Shown piece by piece: positions 1-13,242 of a stretch of DNA of 64,000 nt. The stretch comes from Terfezia claveryi (taxonomy: Eukaryota; Ascomycota; Pezizomycetes; Pezizales; Pezizaceae). A program made the translations under genes and the position numbers. The notes beneath the pieces were generated by a model. The model was not told the DNA's origin, did not search any database, and saw only the letters and a list, made by a program, of their open reading frames with translations. The stretch is taken from assembly GCA_015179025.1 (NCBI GenBank), contig WHUX01000010.1:558001-622000 (forward strand). Reading direction: 5' to 3'. How positions within the stretch are numbered: position 1 is the stretch's first letter; each line of letters opens with the position of its first letter.

Positions 1-1031
1 ATGTACATACATCTTAAGTACCTAAGATTAAGTACTCCCTGGGAACTTTTCTGGGAGTACTGTATACTTGCACCCAAAAGGTTGATTCCATTGCAGATCA
101 TCATCGTTGCATGGCTATGGCGCAAATGTCCAGAGGGTATGTAGCACCCAAGCGTTCCTGTTGGGAGTCGGCTCTCCTGACGAACAATCACAAAGTACCC
201 CGACGATACACATCCCCCAACGTGTTCTCCGCTTCATCAACCAAAGCTCCACACCATACACAACTTCGAGTTCAGCGCACATACTTGTAAATATTTCGAA
301 GCACTTGTACATATTCCAGGTTACACGCATGGTATAAGCAGGTCCGGCGCAGGTATCCAGGGAAGCAAATTACCCTTCCTGGGACAGCATTCCCTCTGGC
401 GCGTGACGCGCAGTACGTTCTGCCACCGGAATTGCGGTTCCATTTGTGCAACTGAATAAGAGAACCCGGGAACTTGCACAGAGTGGAACAGCTAGAGGTT
501 GATGGAACAATCGGAATCACCTAACATCCCCAACACTTCACGCAAACAATTAAAGTCACGGCACACTGGGGCAGCTGTAAATTCCAACAGTGGGGAAGCA
601 ACTGGAAAGATAGAAATTAAGGGTATCCATCGAACCGTCAGGTGGAAAGCTTGTTAATAACGGGCTATTTCAGGGTTTCATCATAGCATAAAGGGCAGCC
701 AAGCGGACGTCAGTGATTTCAAAAGTGGAAGAGGATACATATTCAACACAGGGGAAGAAGGTTCTACAAGACGCATAATTACTCAGTTAAGGGAAGCAAT
801 CTCCGAAATCTATTTACGGACATACACACATTACACACTCTTTAAACTTCAACGTCAACTGCAACCCGGAAGTCACGGTCACAAAAGGAGAACAGCGCTT
901 GCCTTCCGGCGGCGTGCAGCAGGCAGGTATCGCACATATATCATACGTCCGGAAGAGACACGGAAGACGAGACGTTGAAGTCTGAGAGCACGGGTGCTTT
1001 TGCATCAGGGACCAACAAGACACAGCAGGTT
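1..1031. other. Upstream intergenic region and probable 5' leader of the TBC gene
   Basis: I see no convincing gene here; open frames are short and lack fungal codon patterns. A 9-bp inverted repeat (AGTACTCCC at 31-39, GGGAGTACT at 53-61) could form a hairpin with a 13-nt loop. The last few hundred bases before 1032 are probably the promoter and leader of the gene that follows. Confidence 0.5.
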
Positions 1032-3665
1032 ATGGCGTGCTTAGTTCCAGAGGAATCAAATTACCCTCCCCCGCCACCAACACCAATTGCAGGGGAGAGT
1101 GCAGATGCAAGTGCACCAGCAGAAGGGAGGAAGGAAGCCACGGAGGAGAATGAAAGAGGTACCATTTCTGATGTTACAGAGATAATTTCCACAGCAACGG
1201 ACGCCATCATTACAAGGACCGCCCCATCCCCAATATCAACCCCATCAACTCCCGCCGAGGAGTACCCCGCTGAAACCAACAGTCTTTTCAATTCCGGTCC
1301 ACATCCATCTACAATACCATCAGCCGTGTCACCTTTATCAGAACCAACAACAGCAGCAGCACCATGCAGCATCGAACCACCTGTCCAACTGCGATATTCC
1401 CGTTCCTTCAAACGGGATTCAGGGCTAGCTGTGGAGGAGAGCCCTACGGCTGGGAACCCTACGATTGCATTTGCTACACCTGCCCCTATCCAGGGTTACG
1501 CAACCTCACCCTCGTCGGGAAAGCCTAAACGTTATGCATCATCTGTGGTTGGTGCAGCAAGTATTGGTGGTGGTAGTGTCGCCCCAAGTATTTTAACACC
1601 AGAAGATGAGCTAGCGTCACGGAGAGTGCGGTCCCTATATGATTCCGGAAGCGATATTCAAAGTTCATACTCAAGACGAGGCCCTGTAGATTCCGATGCA
1701 GGGAGCATGGTGGTCCCGGGTGGGAGGACCAAGAGAGTTAGTAGAGGACTGAGGAATAGTTTAGTAGTTACGGACGAGGAGGGGGGTTTTTCATCGGAAA
1801 TTGGAAGTCGGGCCCTAAGGGAAGAGGAAGAAGGGGAGCAAATAGATGGGCACACAGGGCTTTCAATTGAAGTTCGGAATACTAGTGTGGAATTACCTGG
1901 AGAAAAAGATGAAATATTGCCGGCGGGCGGGATGGAGGATTGGAGCGACATTGAGGGTAAACAAATTGACAGGTATTGACATCTCGGCGCCGAGTGGCCA
2001 AGCTTGTCAAAAAATTCAGCTGATTTCCCTGTAGGTATGGATTTATCGTCCCTGATGAAGCATTGACTGCAAATCGACAAGAAAATGCCTCCATATATAA
2101 ACAGTCTACTACATCAAGACGCAAGCGTCGGCTTAAGGTTCTTGTCAATGCTTTCGATAACGAGAAGTCCCATGAGATGTTACAAAGCCCCGGTGTCTGG
2201 CAGAAAGATGAAACCAGGGAGAAGGAGATTGAGCGCGCAAAGAAATGGAAAGCCATGGCAACATCCATGACCAACGGCACCAAAAGTAGTAGGTGGCGGC
2301 GCGTAAAGAGTTCGGAGAAATTGACTGAGGGGGCCGGGATGAATTGGAAGTTCGCAACAAAGGACCCGAAGGTAATACTAGAATAGCTACTGTCTGTCTA
2401 ATCCTAAGATAGTGGGGTATTTGATGTGAAATTGTCGGATGCTGATACGCTAGCTTTATTTATCAGCTGATATCGCGCACCTGGAAAGGCATACCGGACT
2501 GCTGGCGTGGGGCGGCATGGCATTCATTTTTGACTTCGAGTGCGGAAAAGAGGGGAAATTGTTTACCTGATGAGGAGCTCAAGGCCATATATCATGTAGG
2601 TGTCGAACGATAAGCATTCCCTAGATGGGCCGCTAATATCATTCTCCACAGGAATTGGTTGAAAGGGGAAGCGCAGATGACGTGCAAATAGACCTTGACG
2701 TTCCAAGAACTATAAGCTCCCATATTATGTTCCGGCGCAGATATCGTGGAGGGTAGGTCATCCAATCTACTCGACCTAATCCAGCTTACCCCAATCCCCC
2801 CTGCCCCACCCCGACGATAAAGTCGTTTCCTAGCAGCCCCGGTAAGGCATACTAACAATCACCACTATAACGCTGTAGGCAACGCCTGCTCTTCCGCGTC
2901 CTCCATGCCTTATCTCTCCACTTCCCCGAAGTCGGCTACGTTCAAGGCATGGCCGCCCTAGCAGCCACGCTCCTTTGCTACTACGACGAAGAAACCACCT
3001 TTATTATGCTCGTTCGTCTCTGGGAACTCCGTGGGCTGGGCAAACTCTATGAACCAGGGTTCGGAGGACTAATTGAGGCGCTTGATGAGCTGGAGAAAAA
3101 GTGGCTCAAGGGAGGATTAGTTTTTCAGCAATTAGAGGTGTTGGGGATCGAACCAACAGCCTATGGTACGAAGTGGTACTTGACGCTATTTAACTACTCG
3201 ATCCCCTTCCCGGCACAGTTGAGGGTATGGGATATATTCATGCTACTGGGTGACCCGGAGACACCGGCTCCTGCTTCATCGTCGTTTTACCGCCAGGGAG
3301 GGACTTTTGCAGGATTTCATTTCGGACATTATAAATCCGGAAGTGAACATACCATCCCCCACGATCCACAGCAGACCCAGGTCGGGTTCGGAGGGACATT
3401 GGATATTATCCATGCCACCTCCGCAGCGTTGATTGATGGGATGAAGGATATGCTCTTGACATCGGATTTTGAGAATGCAATGAAGATGTTGACGAGTTGG
3501 ATTCCTGTCAAGGATGAAGAGTTGTTGATGAAGGTTGTAAAGACGGAGTGGAAGATGAGGAGGAGGAGGAGGCCGTTTGGAGGGAGAGAGTCAACGGGTG
3601 GTGGCGCCGGGGCAAGGGAGACGCTGCCTACATCGCCGGCCGTGAGCCAGAGGGGAAGGCATTAG
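1032..3665 (+). CDS. TBC-domain Rab GTPase-activating protein
   Basis: Predicted Rab-GAP that stimulates GTP hydrolysis on a Rab/Ypt GTPase in vesicle traffic. Five exons: 1032-1972, 2035-2371, 2467-2595, 2652-2752 and 2879-3665, all phase-consistent, giving 764 residues. Residues 1-425 are low-complexity and Ser/Pro/Glu-rich, probably disordered. The TBC domain starts near residue 427 with the typical RTWKGIPDCWRGAAWH segment. Exon 4 carries the arginine finger in IDLDVPRT (about R488) and exon 5 the glutamine finger in GYVQGM (about Q525), so both catalytic residues are present. The C-terminus is basic and Gly/Ser-rich. The open frame extends upstream to 975 only with non-ATG codons, so the ATG at 1032 was chosen. 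The specific Rab substrate cannot be told from sequence. Confidence 0.88.
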
Positions 3666-4569
3666 GCGGCTGTGGAAGACAACGTGGATGTGGATGTAGT
3701 GACTGTGGACACGTGTGCGACGCTTTCCCAGAGCACAGCAAGGCCGAGTATGAGATTGTATGAATATGTGCTATATGTGGTGCTATGTATGTTTTATAAC
3801 TTGTTGTTTCTGTGTTTAGGGTCTGTTGTACTCTTGCGTCTTTACTATAGGTACTAATTTCTAGAAGGCATACAGAAGGGATATCAGGGCGGATGTGTCT
3901 TCTCTCTTTAAGGACTACTCTTTAACATTTCTTTCTGGTGATTACTTTCTTTTTTTTTTTTTTTTTTTTGAATTCTTGAATATCTTGAATTAATTTATCT
4001 CTCTTTCGAGCCCTAATGCGGGAAGAAAATACTCTCCCTTTCCCCTTCCCCTTCTACTCTATCCATTTATATTCCCTATCTTCTGCTTCTTTTTTTTTCT
4101 TTCTAAAGTAACAAAGTGGCAAAAGTAAGCGCTTTATATTGGCTATAAGGTTAATGAGTTCGGAGGTTTATTATGTTTTATTATTTTTATTATAATGACG
4201 TTTTTTGTTTTGTTCTTTTTCGGGGGGGGGGTGCGGCTAGTTGCTTTTGGCGTTCAAGGTGCGGAATACGCGATTGAAGAAGGAATGTTTTGTATTTCCC
4301 CTTGCTACATTAGGTATTTGGGTTTAGCTAGAACCGGTGGTAGTGTTAATAGCATATACACTAACCCCTCCCCGATACATATATAATAGCATAATAATTA
4401 ACCAGACTACATAATATTGATATTTTACATCTCCGAGGTGACCGGAGTAATATCGATATATCCATGGAGATTTGCCATGCGCGCGGTAGACCCCGTAATA
4501 AAATCATGGCATTGTTGGCTTGGGTTTTATCTGCCGTGCAATTCAACAAATATTCCTGAAGCTTGCCGG

Positions 4570-4592
4570 TATGTATGTATGTATGTATGTAT
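4570..4592. repeat. (TATG)n microsatellite
   Basis: Nearly six uninterrupted copies of the tetranucleotide TATG in intergenic DNA. Confidence 0.9.
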
Positions 4593-7500
4593 CTATATAC
4601 GGCGTGGGTTTTGGGCCCGGTCCTGGCATTGTTGTAATCATCAGTCCAGTGCTCCTCCGACTTCGGCCATTTGTCAACCCACCTTTTCAGACCCCAGGCA
4701 TTCCTCATTTCTCGAGATTACACCCACCTTTGCTTGCTTGAACAATATGTTGACGCATGCAATCCGGAGTATATGCTGTTTCATATCGAGGCTCAGAATG
4801 GCGGGGCCAGAACACTCCCAGGCAGACTTACGCTGTGCGCTGCTCCCCTCATCCAACGCGGTACGATATGTCAGCCTTAAGCTTGTGAAATTCCCATTCT
4901 GAAACCCCTACCTCCGTTCCCCGCTTCCCTCATCGTGCTCGGCATATACTACCGACTGAAGACCGTTGGCGCCCTTTACCCGAGCCAGTGCACTTAGACT
5001 ACCCGGGTCAATCCTGTTGATAGGAATTTTCCTTCTTATTCGGCACACGAATGATTTAGGGTACTAGTGCTTGTTCACTGTCAGCCATGATAATTTCCAC
5101 TGCCCATTTTCCATTTTTGGTAGCATGCCTATCCGGGAGTTACTGAAATAAGTTACCATTTTAAACCGAACATCCCAAAACAGCCATAAATAATCTGCAG
5201 GTGCAAGAAAATCCCCAGAAGGTTTAGGGTATCTTTGTGATCTCATGTCAATACTCTATTCCCACTCGTCTATCGCAAACAACCGCTATCAACCATGGAT
5301 GTTCCCAGTCGGAAGAAACTGTTCCCTTTAGAAGTACCTACGGACGGTATTCAATCAATTTCCAATTGCACCAAGCTCCGTATATCACACAAGATATAAC
5401 AGTATGAGCGTCGTATAGAGGTTATGATTAGTTGTGTAAACAGCATCCCGAATGACACCACCGCTACAGTTCCCCACAGGACCGTTTTTGTTTATTGATT
5501 TATTTTGATTTCTCCGCCCTTACAAGCCTTCTCTGACGTGCAAGGGTTTGCATATGCGTGTGTTAGGTATAACGCTTGTTCGCAATATAGTGGTGGCAAT
5601 ACACCTCTTGCCTTTTAAGGCTTTCCTGTACTTGTTTGTTCTTATTGATGTTGTGTTTGTTTTGTTTCGTTGTTTGGAAAATGCCAGTCGGCCAAAAGCC
5701 CCAGATTGATTGCCCAACAACCAACAAAACAACTATGTCATTTTCACATGATCCACAATGTGAAACCCCCCATGGATGATACCGCGGCCAAGGATCTCCA
5801 TTACATTATGTTTCAGGAGGATTTCTTCCGGCACTCGTCACCTCGATGAGGGGTGTGAATGAAAGTCCACGGGATCTAAAACTCAATTTTGGAAATAGGC
5901 AAGCCACATTGAACTTAGTTTCTGTGGCCGATAACCAAAACAATGAATCTGAGATGCATAAAATCAGAGAGAGCATAAACGAAGACTCAAACCGAGACAT
6001 GTCCCTTGAATGAATTTAGTTCATGAAATGACCTGTCAGTTGATCGAAATTGCTTCCGTTCTGGAATGCTGAAATTCATAGCAAGGCTGATATCAGTATC
6101 GCCATCTAGAGCGACAATTGGTCTGTCATATGCATGACATGTCCTATCCGAACCCCCCCACTACATCCAGGGGAATAAGTGAGATTAATACATTTGAAAA
6201 CAGTTACTGGACACATTCAACTCTTTTGATCAATGAATTTGATCAATGAATCTCACCGGGATTGTTGCTTCGTACGGAGTACTTTCGTTATAATTGCCGA
6301 CCCGTCCTGCATATCAAAAAAAAAACTTGACTTTGGCGACCGCCAAGCTTCAAATCTGCAAATCGTCGCACAATGAAAAGATAAAAAATGAAAGTTATTA
6401 CCAAGCTGTGATGGTACTGCAATTTTAAATCGCATCAAGCGGTATGTCACAGACAGCGAAATTAGCACCGCCACCGTCTCTTTTCGGTACACTGTGATAC
6501 GATGTATTTGGCTGAATGTTGCACATGGCGCGGAGATGAGATGGGATTGATGGATTGATGGGATGGATGTGAATGGAGATATCAGGGGATGGGACATCGA
6601 GCGGAATGGAATTCGTGTTACTTTGTGAGTGCAATTGGATCAGAACAGACACCCGAAATTCACAGCCAGGATTTGGTATGCCTGAAGCGATCTTTGCTCT
6701 TGCTAACCAGAAATGATACTTGTCTGCATGAAAGCCTGGTAAACTTAAGTCCGTTAACTCCATTGCCATAAACCTCCAAGCGGACTGGAAAGCTCAAAAG
6801 AAATAATTTGTTACTCTAGGTACTGTAGTCTGGTTGGTTACATTGGTAGATAGATGTCTAGTTAAGCGAATCTGTTTTGCGTGCGTGTCTCTGATTGAAT
6901 TAGGCAGGGCAACCTCGAGACCATGGAGCAGGCTTGTGCCAACCAAGGGTGACTGTGCTCAAGCAACCATTTATGGCCTAGACGCTCACTAGCTCGACGC
7001 CCAGTAGGTTGCTTCCGAACCATCACAGTTCTTCCGTGGTGTGGCTAATGTTGTGGCTAGTACAACCACCGGAAAACACTGGCTCTAAAGTAGTATTGTT
7101 GTAAACTGGCTCCGTGTATATATAATCTGGGATTCCCCCACTGCTGTGTTTATATACATCCTCCCGATCTGGAACCAAAGGCGTTGAAGTGTGGCTCCGC
7201 CCCCAAGGCAGATGCGTGGTCCAATGAGGCGGTCCAAAGTACCTAATTGCGCACGTGTGTAGAGGCAGGGATTATTGAAAATGGTACCGGTACCGTAATG
7301 GGTTGTATCCAAAAAGGTATGGTGGAATTTGTCTGCGTAGCACAACAGGCAAAGAAAGCGAAATTTGACAGATGGGGCTGGGGTCCAGCCTGTCCTTGTG
7401 AGACTTTTTTGCTTCTTCGGCATGGGCAGCGTTTCAGCAAGGGTATAAGGAGCCAATAGCCGCTTCTTCGGGCCAATTTCGTCAGTAACTACTGCCCTTC

Positions 7501-8561
7501 GGCTCATTTGGACTTGATGGCCAATCTGTATTCTTACCTCCATGGCGAGCCCCAACTTGTAATACCGCTGACGGGGATTTTCATTCCTACTGGTTTTGCA
7601 TTGGTGACGGTGACATCCTAACATAGGAATCCCTCCGAATTTGATCAAACTGGGGTATATTCCTATCCTTTCTTGGCTGATAGTCATGGACTTTGCGTTC
7701 GTATCCCATTGGCCTTCAGTAAGCTGTTAAGCCTGATTGACTACTGGGTGTGAAGAAGAATATAAGGATGGGACATATTTGACGCCAAAAACGGACGTTG
7801 ATGTCTTTGGCCAAGCAATATGAAGGTCGACTCATCCAAATTCCTCAAATACCTCCGAACCCCGCATACGAGACACAGTCATCCGCTTGTCGGCAGGGAA
7901 AAGGAGCAAGGAATGAACACTAATTGGTAAAAGATATAGACGATCTACTCTTTGCATTTAGCAGCTCTGGCCCCGTTAAACCCACTCAGAAACCTCCGAT
8001 CTCGTTCCCCGCCTCGCAGGCTGGCCTTACCACGACACCAATGACCGTGAAGAGTGGGCTTCACACCCAAAAAGTTAGAAATACCAGGGCCAAGGTAGAA
8101 GGCTGAGCTGATACTGTCGTTCATTGCCCTTGGAAACTTCGTTTAAGAGTATGTCTTAGACCCCACTTTCCCATTTTGAAGAGTTTCGGATTTGAGGGCA
8201 TGGATAACAATCCAACAGGGCCAGCCTCGGGAGACTAAGTGCCTAGGTAGTCTACTTGTGCGCACTACAGATTGGTTATAGAATTGAGGCCAACTTATTA
8301 TATATAAGAACGACAGTAGGGCCGTACATCCAGACGTACAAATGGATCTATTCTCTGGATTTATTTTGGCACCCTGCAAAACGCTCATGGGAGCAGAACA
8401 CAGAAGAATTCTGGAAGTCCCAGATCAGGGGCACATGGTGTTGTGGTACTCATACTTATGTATATTTCTATTCATGAGCAATATTAAATACGGGAGCATT
8501 AATTTGACTGGGACCCTCATGCTCATGGCCGCTACCTACTGCGCTAGCTACGTTGCTTCAG

Positions 8562-8608
8562 CCCACCCCGCCCCGCCCACCCCACCCCGCCCCGCCCACC
8601 CCACCCCT
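8562..8608. repeat. C-rich tandem repeat
   Basis: About two and a half copies of a 20-bp unit built from CCCACCCCG and CCCCGCCCA. Open frames across it are proline-rich artefacts. Confidence 0.8.
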
Positions 8609-10335
8609 TCCACCTCCGATATGCCCTTTTTTCCTGCACAACCACCTGCACCTATGCTGGATTAAATATGTCGATGGTTGCTATGGGTATTCATCCTATC
8701 CCTCAGCTTTATTTGGTCTCCTGTACTGGGGAATACTGACTACACCCTTCCGTGAGCCATTACACCCCTGCCGGATCCCATTGTGGTGCAGGTCCTTCCC
8801 TAGGAATGGAAGAGTGGCACTTTTGCTGCCGCAGGGACCCCCTCGCACCCCCTCGCACCCCATAGTACAACGCAGCCAGTGGAGCAAGACTGTTCTCGAA
8901 CCAAGAACCAGACATCGTCAGCAGGGTACTGGAGAGCAAGGCCTGAGTGGTCGGAAAGGATCAGGACAGTCAGGCAAGGCTTCCTCTCCAAGCAAGCCAC
9001 TGGTTATCAACCTTTTCTTCAGTGCTGTTGCATGTGCCGTATTTTCGCTTGCTTGCGTTAGTTCCGACTCACAGTCACCCAGAGAGCATGTTTCAGATAT
9101 TTGGTACACCTCATTACAAGAGGTAGGTAGGTATACTTGGAAATGGTAATAATTTAGATCGAGCTACACGCAGCCTTTCTGCTGTTAGTACCTTGTGCCT
9201 GTTTTTTTTTTTTTTTTTCACGCGCTGGGAAATAAAAAAACACAAACAAACAAAGGGCCCCACCTGATTCTTTTCGTTCTGTTTGTTTATTTCTCCTTCA
9301 TACTTTCACGTTCTCAAACCTGGCATTCTATACGAGACCATCTATTGATTTTCGGTATTGAGAGTTCCTTGGACAGAGGAAAGGTCGTCCAACATCAACG
9401 TTTCAAGCATCCAGAGTGGCTCCCAGCGCCGTCCCTTGTGAGCGACAGGTTTGCGATTGGGCGTGTGCTTTCCTTGTGGCTCAGGTTCTCTTCGTGTAGC
9501 AGGTAACGAAGTAGGCACCAGTTGTGTCGAGTGGTTATTGTGTTTTGGCTTCTTTCAGCGAAGATCCGCAGTTTCAGGTCTCAAAAAGAGACCCTTCCAA
9601 ATTCCTCTTCTCCACATCAAACTCGTTTGGAACCCCCGTCAAGGATAGGGCGGGCGATCGTGCTAGAAAACATCCCCGGTTCTCTTCCTCCCCTCTTTTC
9701 CTCCACCTCCAACCCACCCCTCCGCAATTCCGGAGCCAATTCCGGAGCCCGTTGGATTTCCTCTTCTCTTCGTTCCTTCATTCTTTTGCATTTGCTTCAA
9801 TTTGCTTTCTCCCCCCCCCCCCTTCCTCTTCCCCGAGCAGCACGCAGGACCGGGAGCAGGCCCCGAGGTACACGACGCGCATCTACACTTCCCGGGTTCC
9901 TCCCATTACTGCAGCCAGCGCAAGTTGACGCAGCAATTGCTTATTGGGGGCGCAGGATATCCATCTGCCTGTACACTTTCACTTTCACAGTCCTTCCTTT
10001 CAACCGCTGTGTCCGTTGGGGAGTTTGTGGACCGCTCCCGGCAATATTTTGCTTTTCGAGACATTCATTTGCCTTTTTACATATCCAAGCTTTTCTTTCT
10101 TGTGGATTCGACGAATCCAAGTATCCGGACGGCCTCATTGCCTCAGCTCTGCTGGCATAGCTATACGCTTCTCCAATCACAACATTAAATCCCTGCTGGC
10201 CATTAAGTTTGGTCCGGTACAAGCCATCGCCTGGTGCAAATCGATCAAAGAAGGCCGCATCACACGTGTACGTCTGGTGCTTTCAGTTGATTACTTCAAG
10301 TCTCGGTACATAGTCCTTAGGTTTTTCCATTGGCT

Positions 10336-11759
10336 ATGGTAAAGATGGGACGTAATACAGGTGCTGACTCTCGTCATCCTAGAACTTCAGCTATCCAACT
10401 GTCCATGCTTCAGGCACTCTGCAGCCATCTTCTGATCAGCCCGACTCTTTCCCAACAACGGCTCGACCCATCGGTAATAACGCTAACTCTCCAATTTCAC
10501 CCATGGCTCAACCGCACCGCGGCCTTCCGCCGCCTGCGGCTATGACGCTACCTACAGCCCCACCATCAAGCGTCGGTCCTATTCCCCCCCATTTATGGCA
10601 GAACTCAGATGAGACAGTACGGAGTTTGCTCAACGTTAAGGCACAAGAACTACAACATGCAGCTGAGCAGGAGAAAACGAAACAAGAGGAAATCAAACTG
10701 CGAAGACGTGAAGCCGAGCTACGAATACGAGAAGCCGAACTGAGTGTACTCAGGGAAGCTATTCAGGGAGGAATGACTGGGGCCTCGTTGGGAATGATAT
10801 TCGGCCAAAATTCTAGGGTCACTGAATTAGGTAGCGACTGGGATTATCGACCACAACCACGAGCACCACCACCGCCAACTCCCGAGCTACGAAGGGAAAC
10901 CCGTCTAATAGGACCAGCTGTTCATAGCTCAGCTCCACATCACCCACACGCAATGGCCCCCCCAGCGGCAGGCCCACCGTGGGATACCCACCAGCCAGGC
11001 TTCTCATCTTACGCTGTCAGAGGTAGTAGTAACAGGTCCTCCCAGTCGGCACAATCGCAGCCTGCGCCACAACCACCTTCCCAGGGCCCACCGCACAGAT
11101 CCTTACCTCGGATAAATACGAATGAGGCCCAAACACCGAAACCTGGCCAGTTGCCAGGCCCAACGCCAGTTCTCAATCCATCTCCAATGCCCCATCCGAC
11201 TCCCCAGTCATCTACAACTGAGGCAGCGCCGGTTACACAGTCAATTTACTTCCACCATTGGCAACCGCCAAGTACTCAGGTTGGGGGTCAGGCATCAGCA
11301 CAGCGAGCAAGTTCACCACAGAGGCAGCTTGGATCACCATTTGCGCATCATCACCCTCCATCCCATTTATCTGGGTCAGAGGTATCTAGCTCGCCCAAGC
11401 GGCGGAAAACGGCCTCCGGCCAACCATACTCACCCCCATCCTATCAGGCTGCACCGGGCCCTGGCTCTAGTGTGACGCCTGCACGGCGGAGGGCACACTC
11501 CCGGCAAAGGAGTGACACATACACTACCGGAATGAGGCCGTTCGAGTCTCATAATAGGCCGACAACTCGCCAGCGGCGTGCAGACACCATTTCAGGCCAC
11601 GGCGACGAACATTCAGTTGGGCTCCCAGCGGGTGAACCAATGCAGATGTCCCCTGATTCCGGGAGCGGGTCACAACAGCAGGGGTCTGGGCAGGAGCAAG
11701 GAGGGGTACCACTTACAACCCCAGTACAGCAGCAACAGCAACAGCATCAACAGCGGCAG

Positions 11760-11821
<62 letters not shown>

Positions 11822-11954
11822 GCAGCAACAGCAGAAACAACCCCCCTCAAGGCCATACTCGGCTGGCCCTGATAGGAGCAGAGATTTACCATATCCCGGG
11901 CCTCCTGGAAGTGAGGGGGGCCAGCCACCCCAAGGGGGAAATGGACGCCATTGA
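10336..11954 (+). CDS. Proline/glutamine-rich protein with charged helix and polyQ tract
   Basis: Unrecognised protein of about 524 residues, probably nuclear or scaffold-like given its composition. The main exon starts at 10383, just after a CCTAG acceptor, because the frame is open back to that point and no further. A GTAAAG donor at 10339 directly follows ATG 10336-10338, so the start codon would be exon 1's only codon and the intron (10339-10382) would be 44 nt, with CTGAC about 15 nt before the acceptor. If this is wrong, the first ATG in the main exon is 10503 (483 residues). A charged, probably helical segment rich in Glu/Lys/Arg/Gln lies at roughly residues 80-120. Then come long Pro/Ser/Gln-rich stretches, a basic SPKRRKT patch and a polyglutamine tract. 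The helix resembles a family widespread in ascomycetes, but I cannot name a function. Confidence 0.7.
11727..11840 (+). repeat. CAG/CAA polyglutamine tract
   Basis: Thirty-eight codons, 35 of them Gln, interrupted once each by His, Arg and Lys. The longest pure run is 26 Gln. CAG and CAA are mixed, which usually slows repeat-length change compared with pure CAG. Confidence 0.95.
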
Positions 11955-13211
11955 TTTCTTGTTTTACGAAAGCGTGAATACCAGATTCTGCACAACCGAA
12001 CAGTTACTTGCGCTCAAAATATACTGATTCCGGCTGATCTTTGGAAAAATGGTCTATAATCTGCAACCAAGGCTCTCTGGACATATTTTTGTAAAATACT
12101 ACCGTTCTTGTATTTCTTTCTCTCATTTTTCATATTCTCACACATAGGTTTTATGCTTTTTTCGCCGATCGCAATCGGCTGCCATGCATACTCGTGGGTA
12201 ATTTGGGTTTATTATTGTTTCTCCACTCGATGAGCTCTATCTGGTACCTTTTACTAGGTCGGTGCCTTGGTGCCGCTGTGGGGGCAAAATCTATTTTTCT
12301 CCGTTCTACTTTCTCGTCACATTTCCCAACTTCTTTATTTCCACAAAAAAATATGGGGAGGCGTATGGGTTTTTTTTTGATTTCATCATATGTATTTCCA
12401 TTACCTTCTATGTCATCTCTTTTCGTATTTATCCTTATCATCTTGATTGAGTCAAACTCATTTTTCTTGTATGGGTCTATTTTCATCATGGGTTTCTTTC
12501 TCCTGCTTCTCTTGCTCCCTTTCCCGCTTTTGGGCCGCGTTATCCTTGTTGGCCCTGTTCTCTTCTTGTACATTTAGTTTTTTGGTCCCTTGTTCCTTCA
12601 CGATCCTTCCTCTAATCATGTGCGGAACGGTCCTGGTTTGTTTCTCTTACACTTTTTTTCCTGTCATGCCTTCCTCGGCTACACTGGCATGGCACTCACC
12701 CGACGGCGACGCTTGGGTGTCCTTCATCCATTCCTTCATCCATTCTTGCATTCTCTCTCAAGAGAGGATTAAAGAAGGAGAGGAGGTTGTTTCTATTTGA
12801 ATCGAAGTTGAGCGAGCTGATCTGATCTCATACCTGGATTGATCATATATTTTTTCTATCATATATTTACGTACATATACACGCGTATACACACGAACGC
12901 GCGGGAGAGTTGAGGAATACTACTGAGTGCCTGCAAACATCCTACACCAGCAGTGTGCGAAGTTTTCCTAGTCAAGGATTGTGGGATCTAACATGGGGAC
13001 CCCAATGGTGCCTCGTGTGCCGTGATAGATTCCCTATTATCGCGCCAATGCCGATATCCTCATAATTGGCCGAGTGGTTTGTACTCGCCCCTGCCGAGCC
13101 GCAGTTATATTTTCGGCTACTACTAGCGTAATAGATCTCACTCTATGTCGGTCAGGTGACTTTTATAGTAACCGAGACGAGTCACCTGGCACACAGTTTC
13201 AAGCCAGAGGA

Positions 13212-13242
13212 TAGTCTGGTTGGCACAAGCCTCTCGTAGAGA
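13212..13242 (+). repeat. Dispersed repeat copy (TAGTCTGGTTGG...CTCTCGTAGAG)
   Basis: Contains TAGTCTGGTTGGCACAAG followed by CCTCTCGTAGAGA. The copy at 47831 shares both blocks in the same order and nearly the same spacing. The family looks like the end of a small non-autonomous element, but its full unit is not defined. Confidence 0.6.

Larger units (their letters stand above)
3666..10335. other. 6.7-kb gene-free region with leader of the next gene
   Basis: No frame shows recognisable domains or consistent coding character. It holds a T20 run at 3950-3969, a G run near 4220, a TATG tetranucleotide array at 4570-4592, AACCAGACTAC at 4400 and TAGTCTGGTTGG at 6826 (members of a dispersed repeat), and a C-rich array at 8562. 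From about 9.5 kb onward the + strand becomes CT-rich (a long C run near 9820), the usual look of a fungal promoter and 5' leader for the gene starting near 10.3 kb. Confidence 0.5.

Noticed and set aside
7085..7687. 200-codon open frame on the minus strand
   Set aside because: No recognisable domain, and overlapping frames are equally open; it is also in a region without splice-linked partners.
9522..10160. Overlapping Pro/Ser/Phe-rich frames upstream of the polyQ gene
   Set aside because: CT-rich leader sequence produces such frames; the ones seen start at non-ATG codons and show no conservation that I recognise.
12194..12577. 127-codon hydrophobic open frame that looks like a membrane protein
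   Set aside because: It lies in a T-rich 3' flank; the Phe/Leu-rich composition is what random T-rich DNA gives, and there is no family signature.
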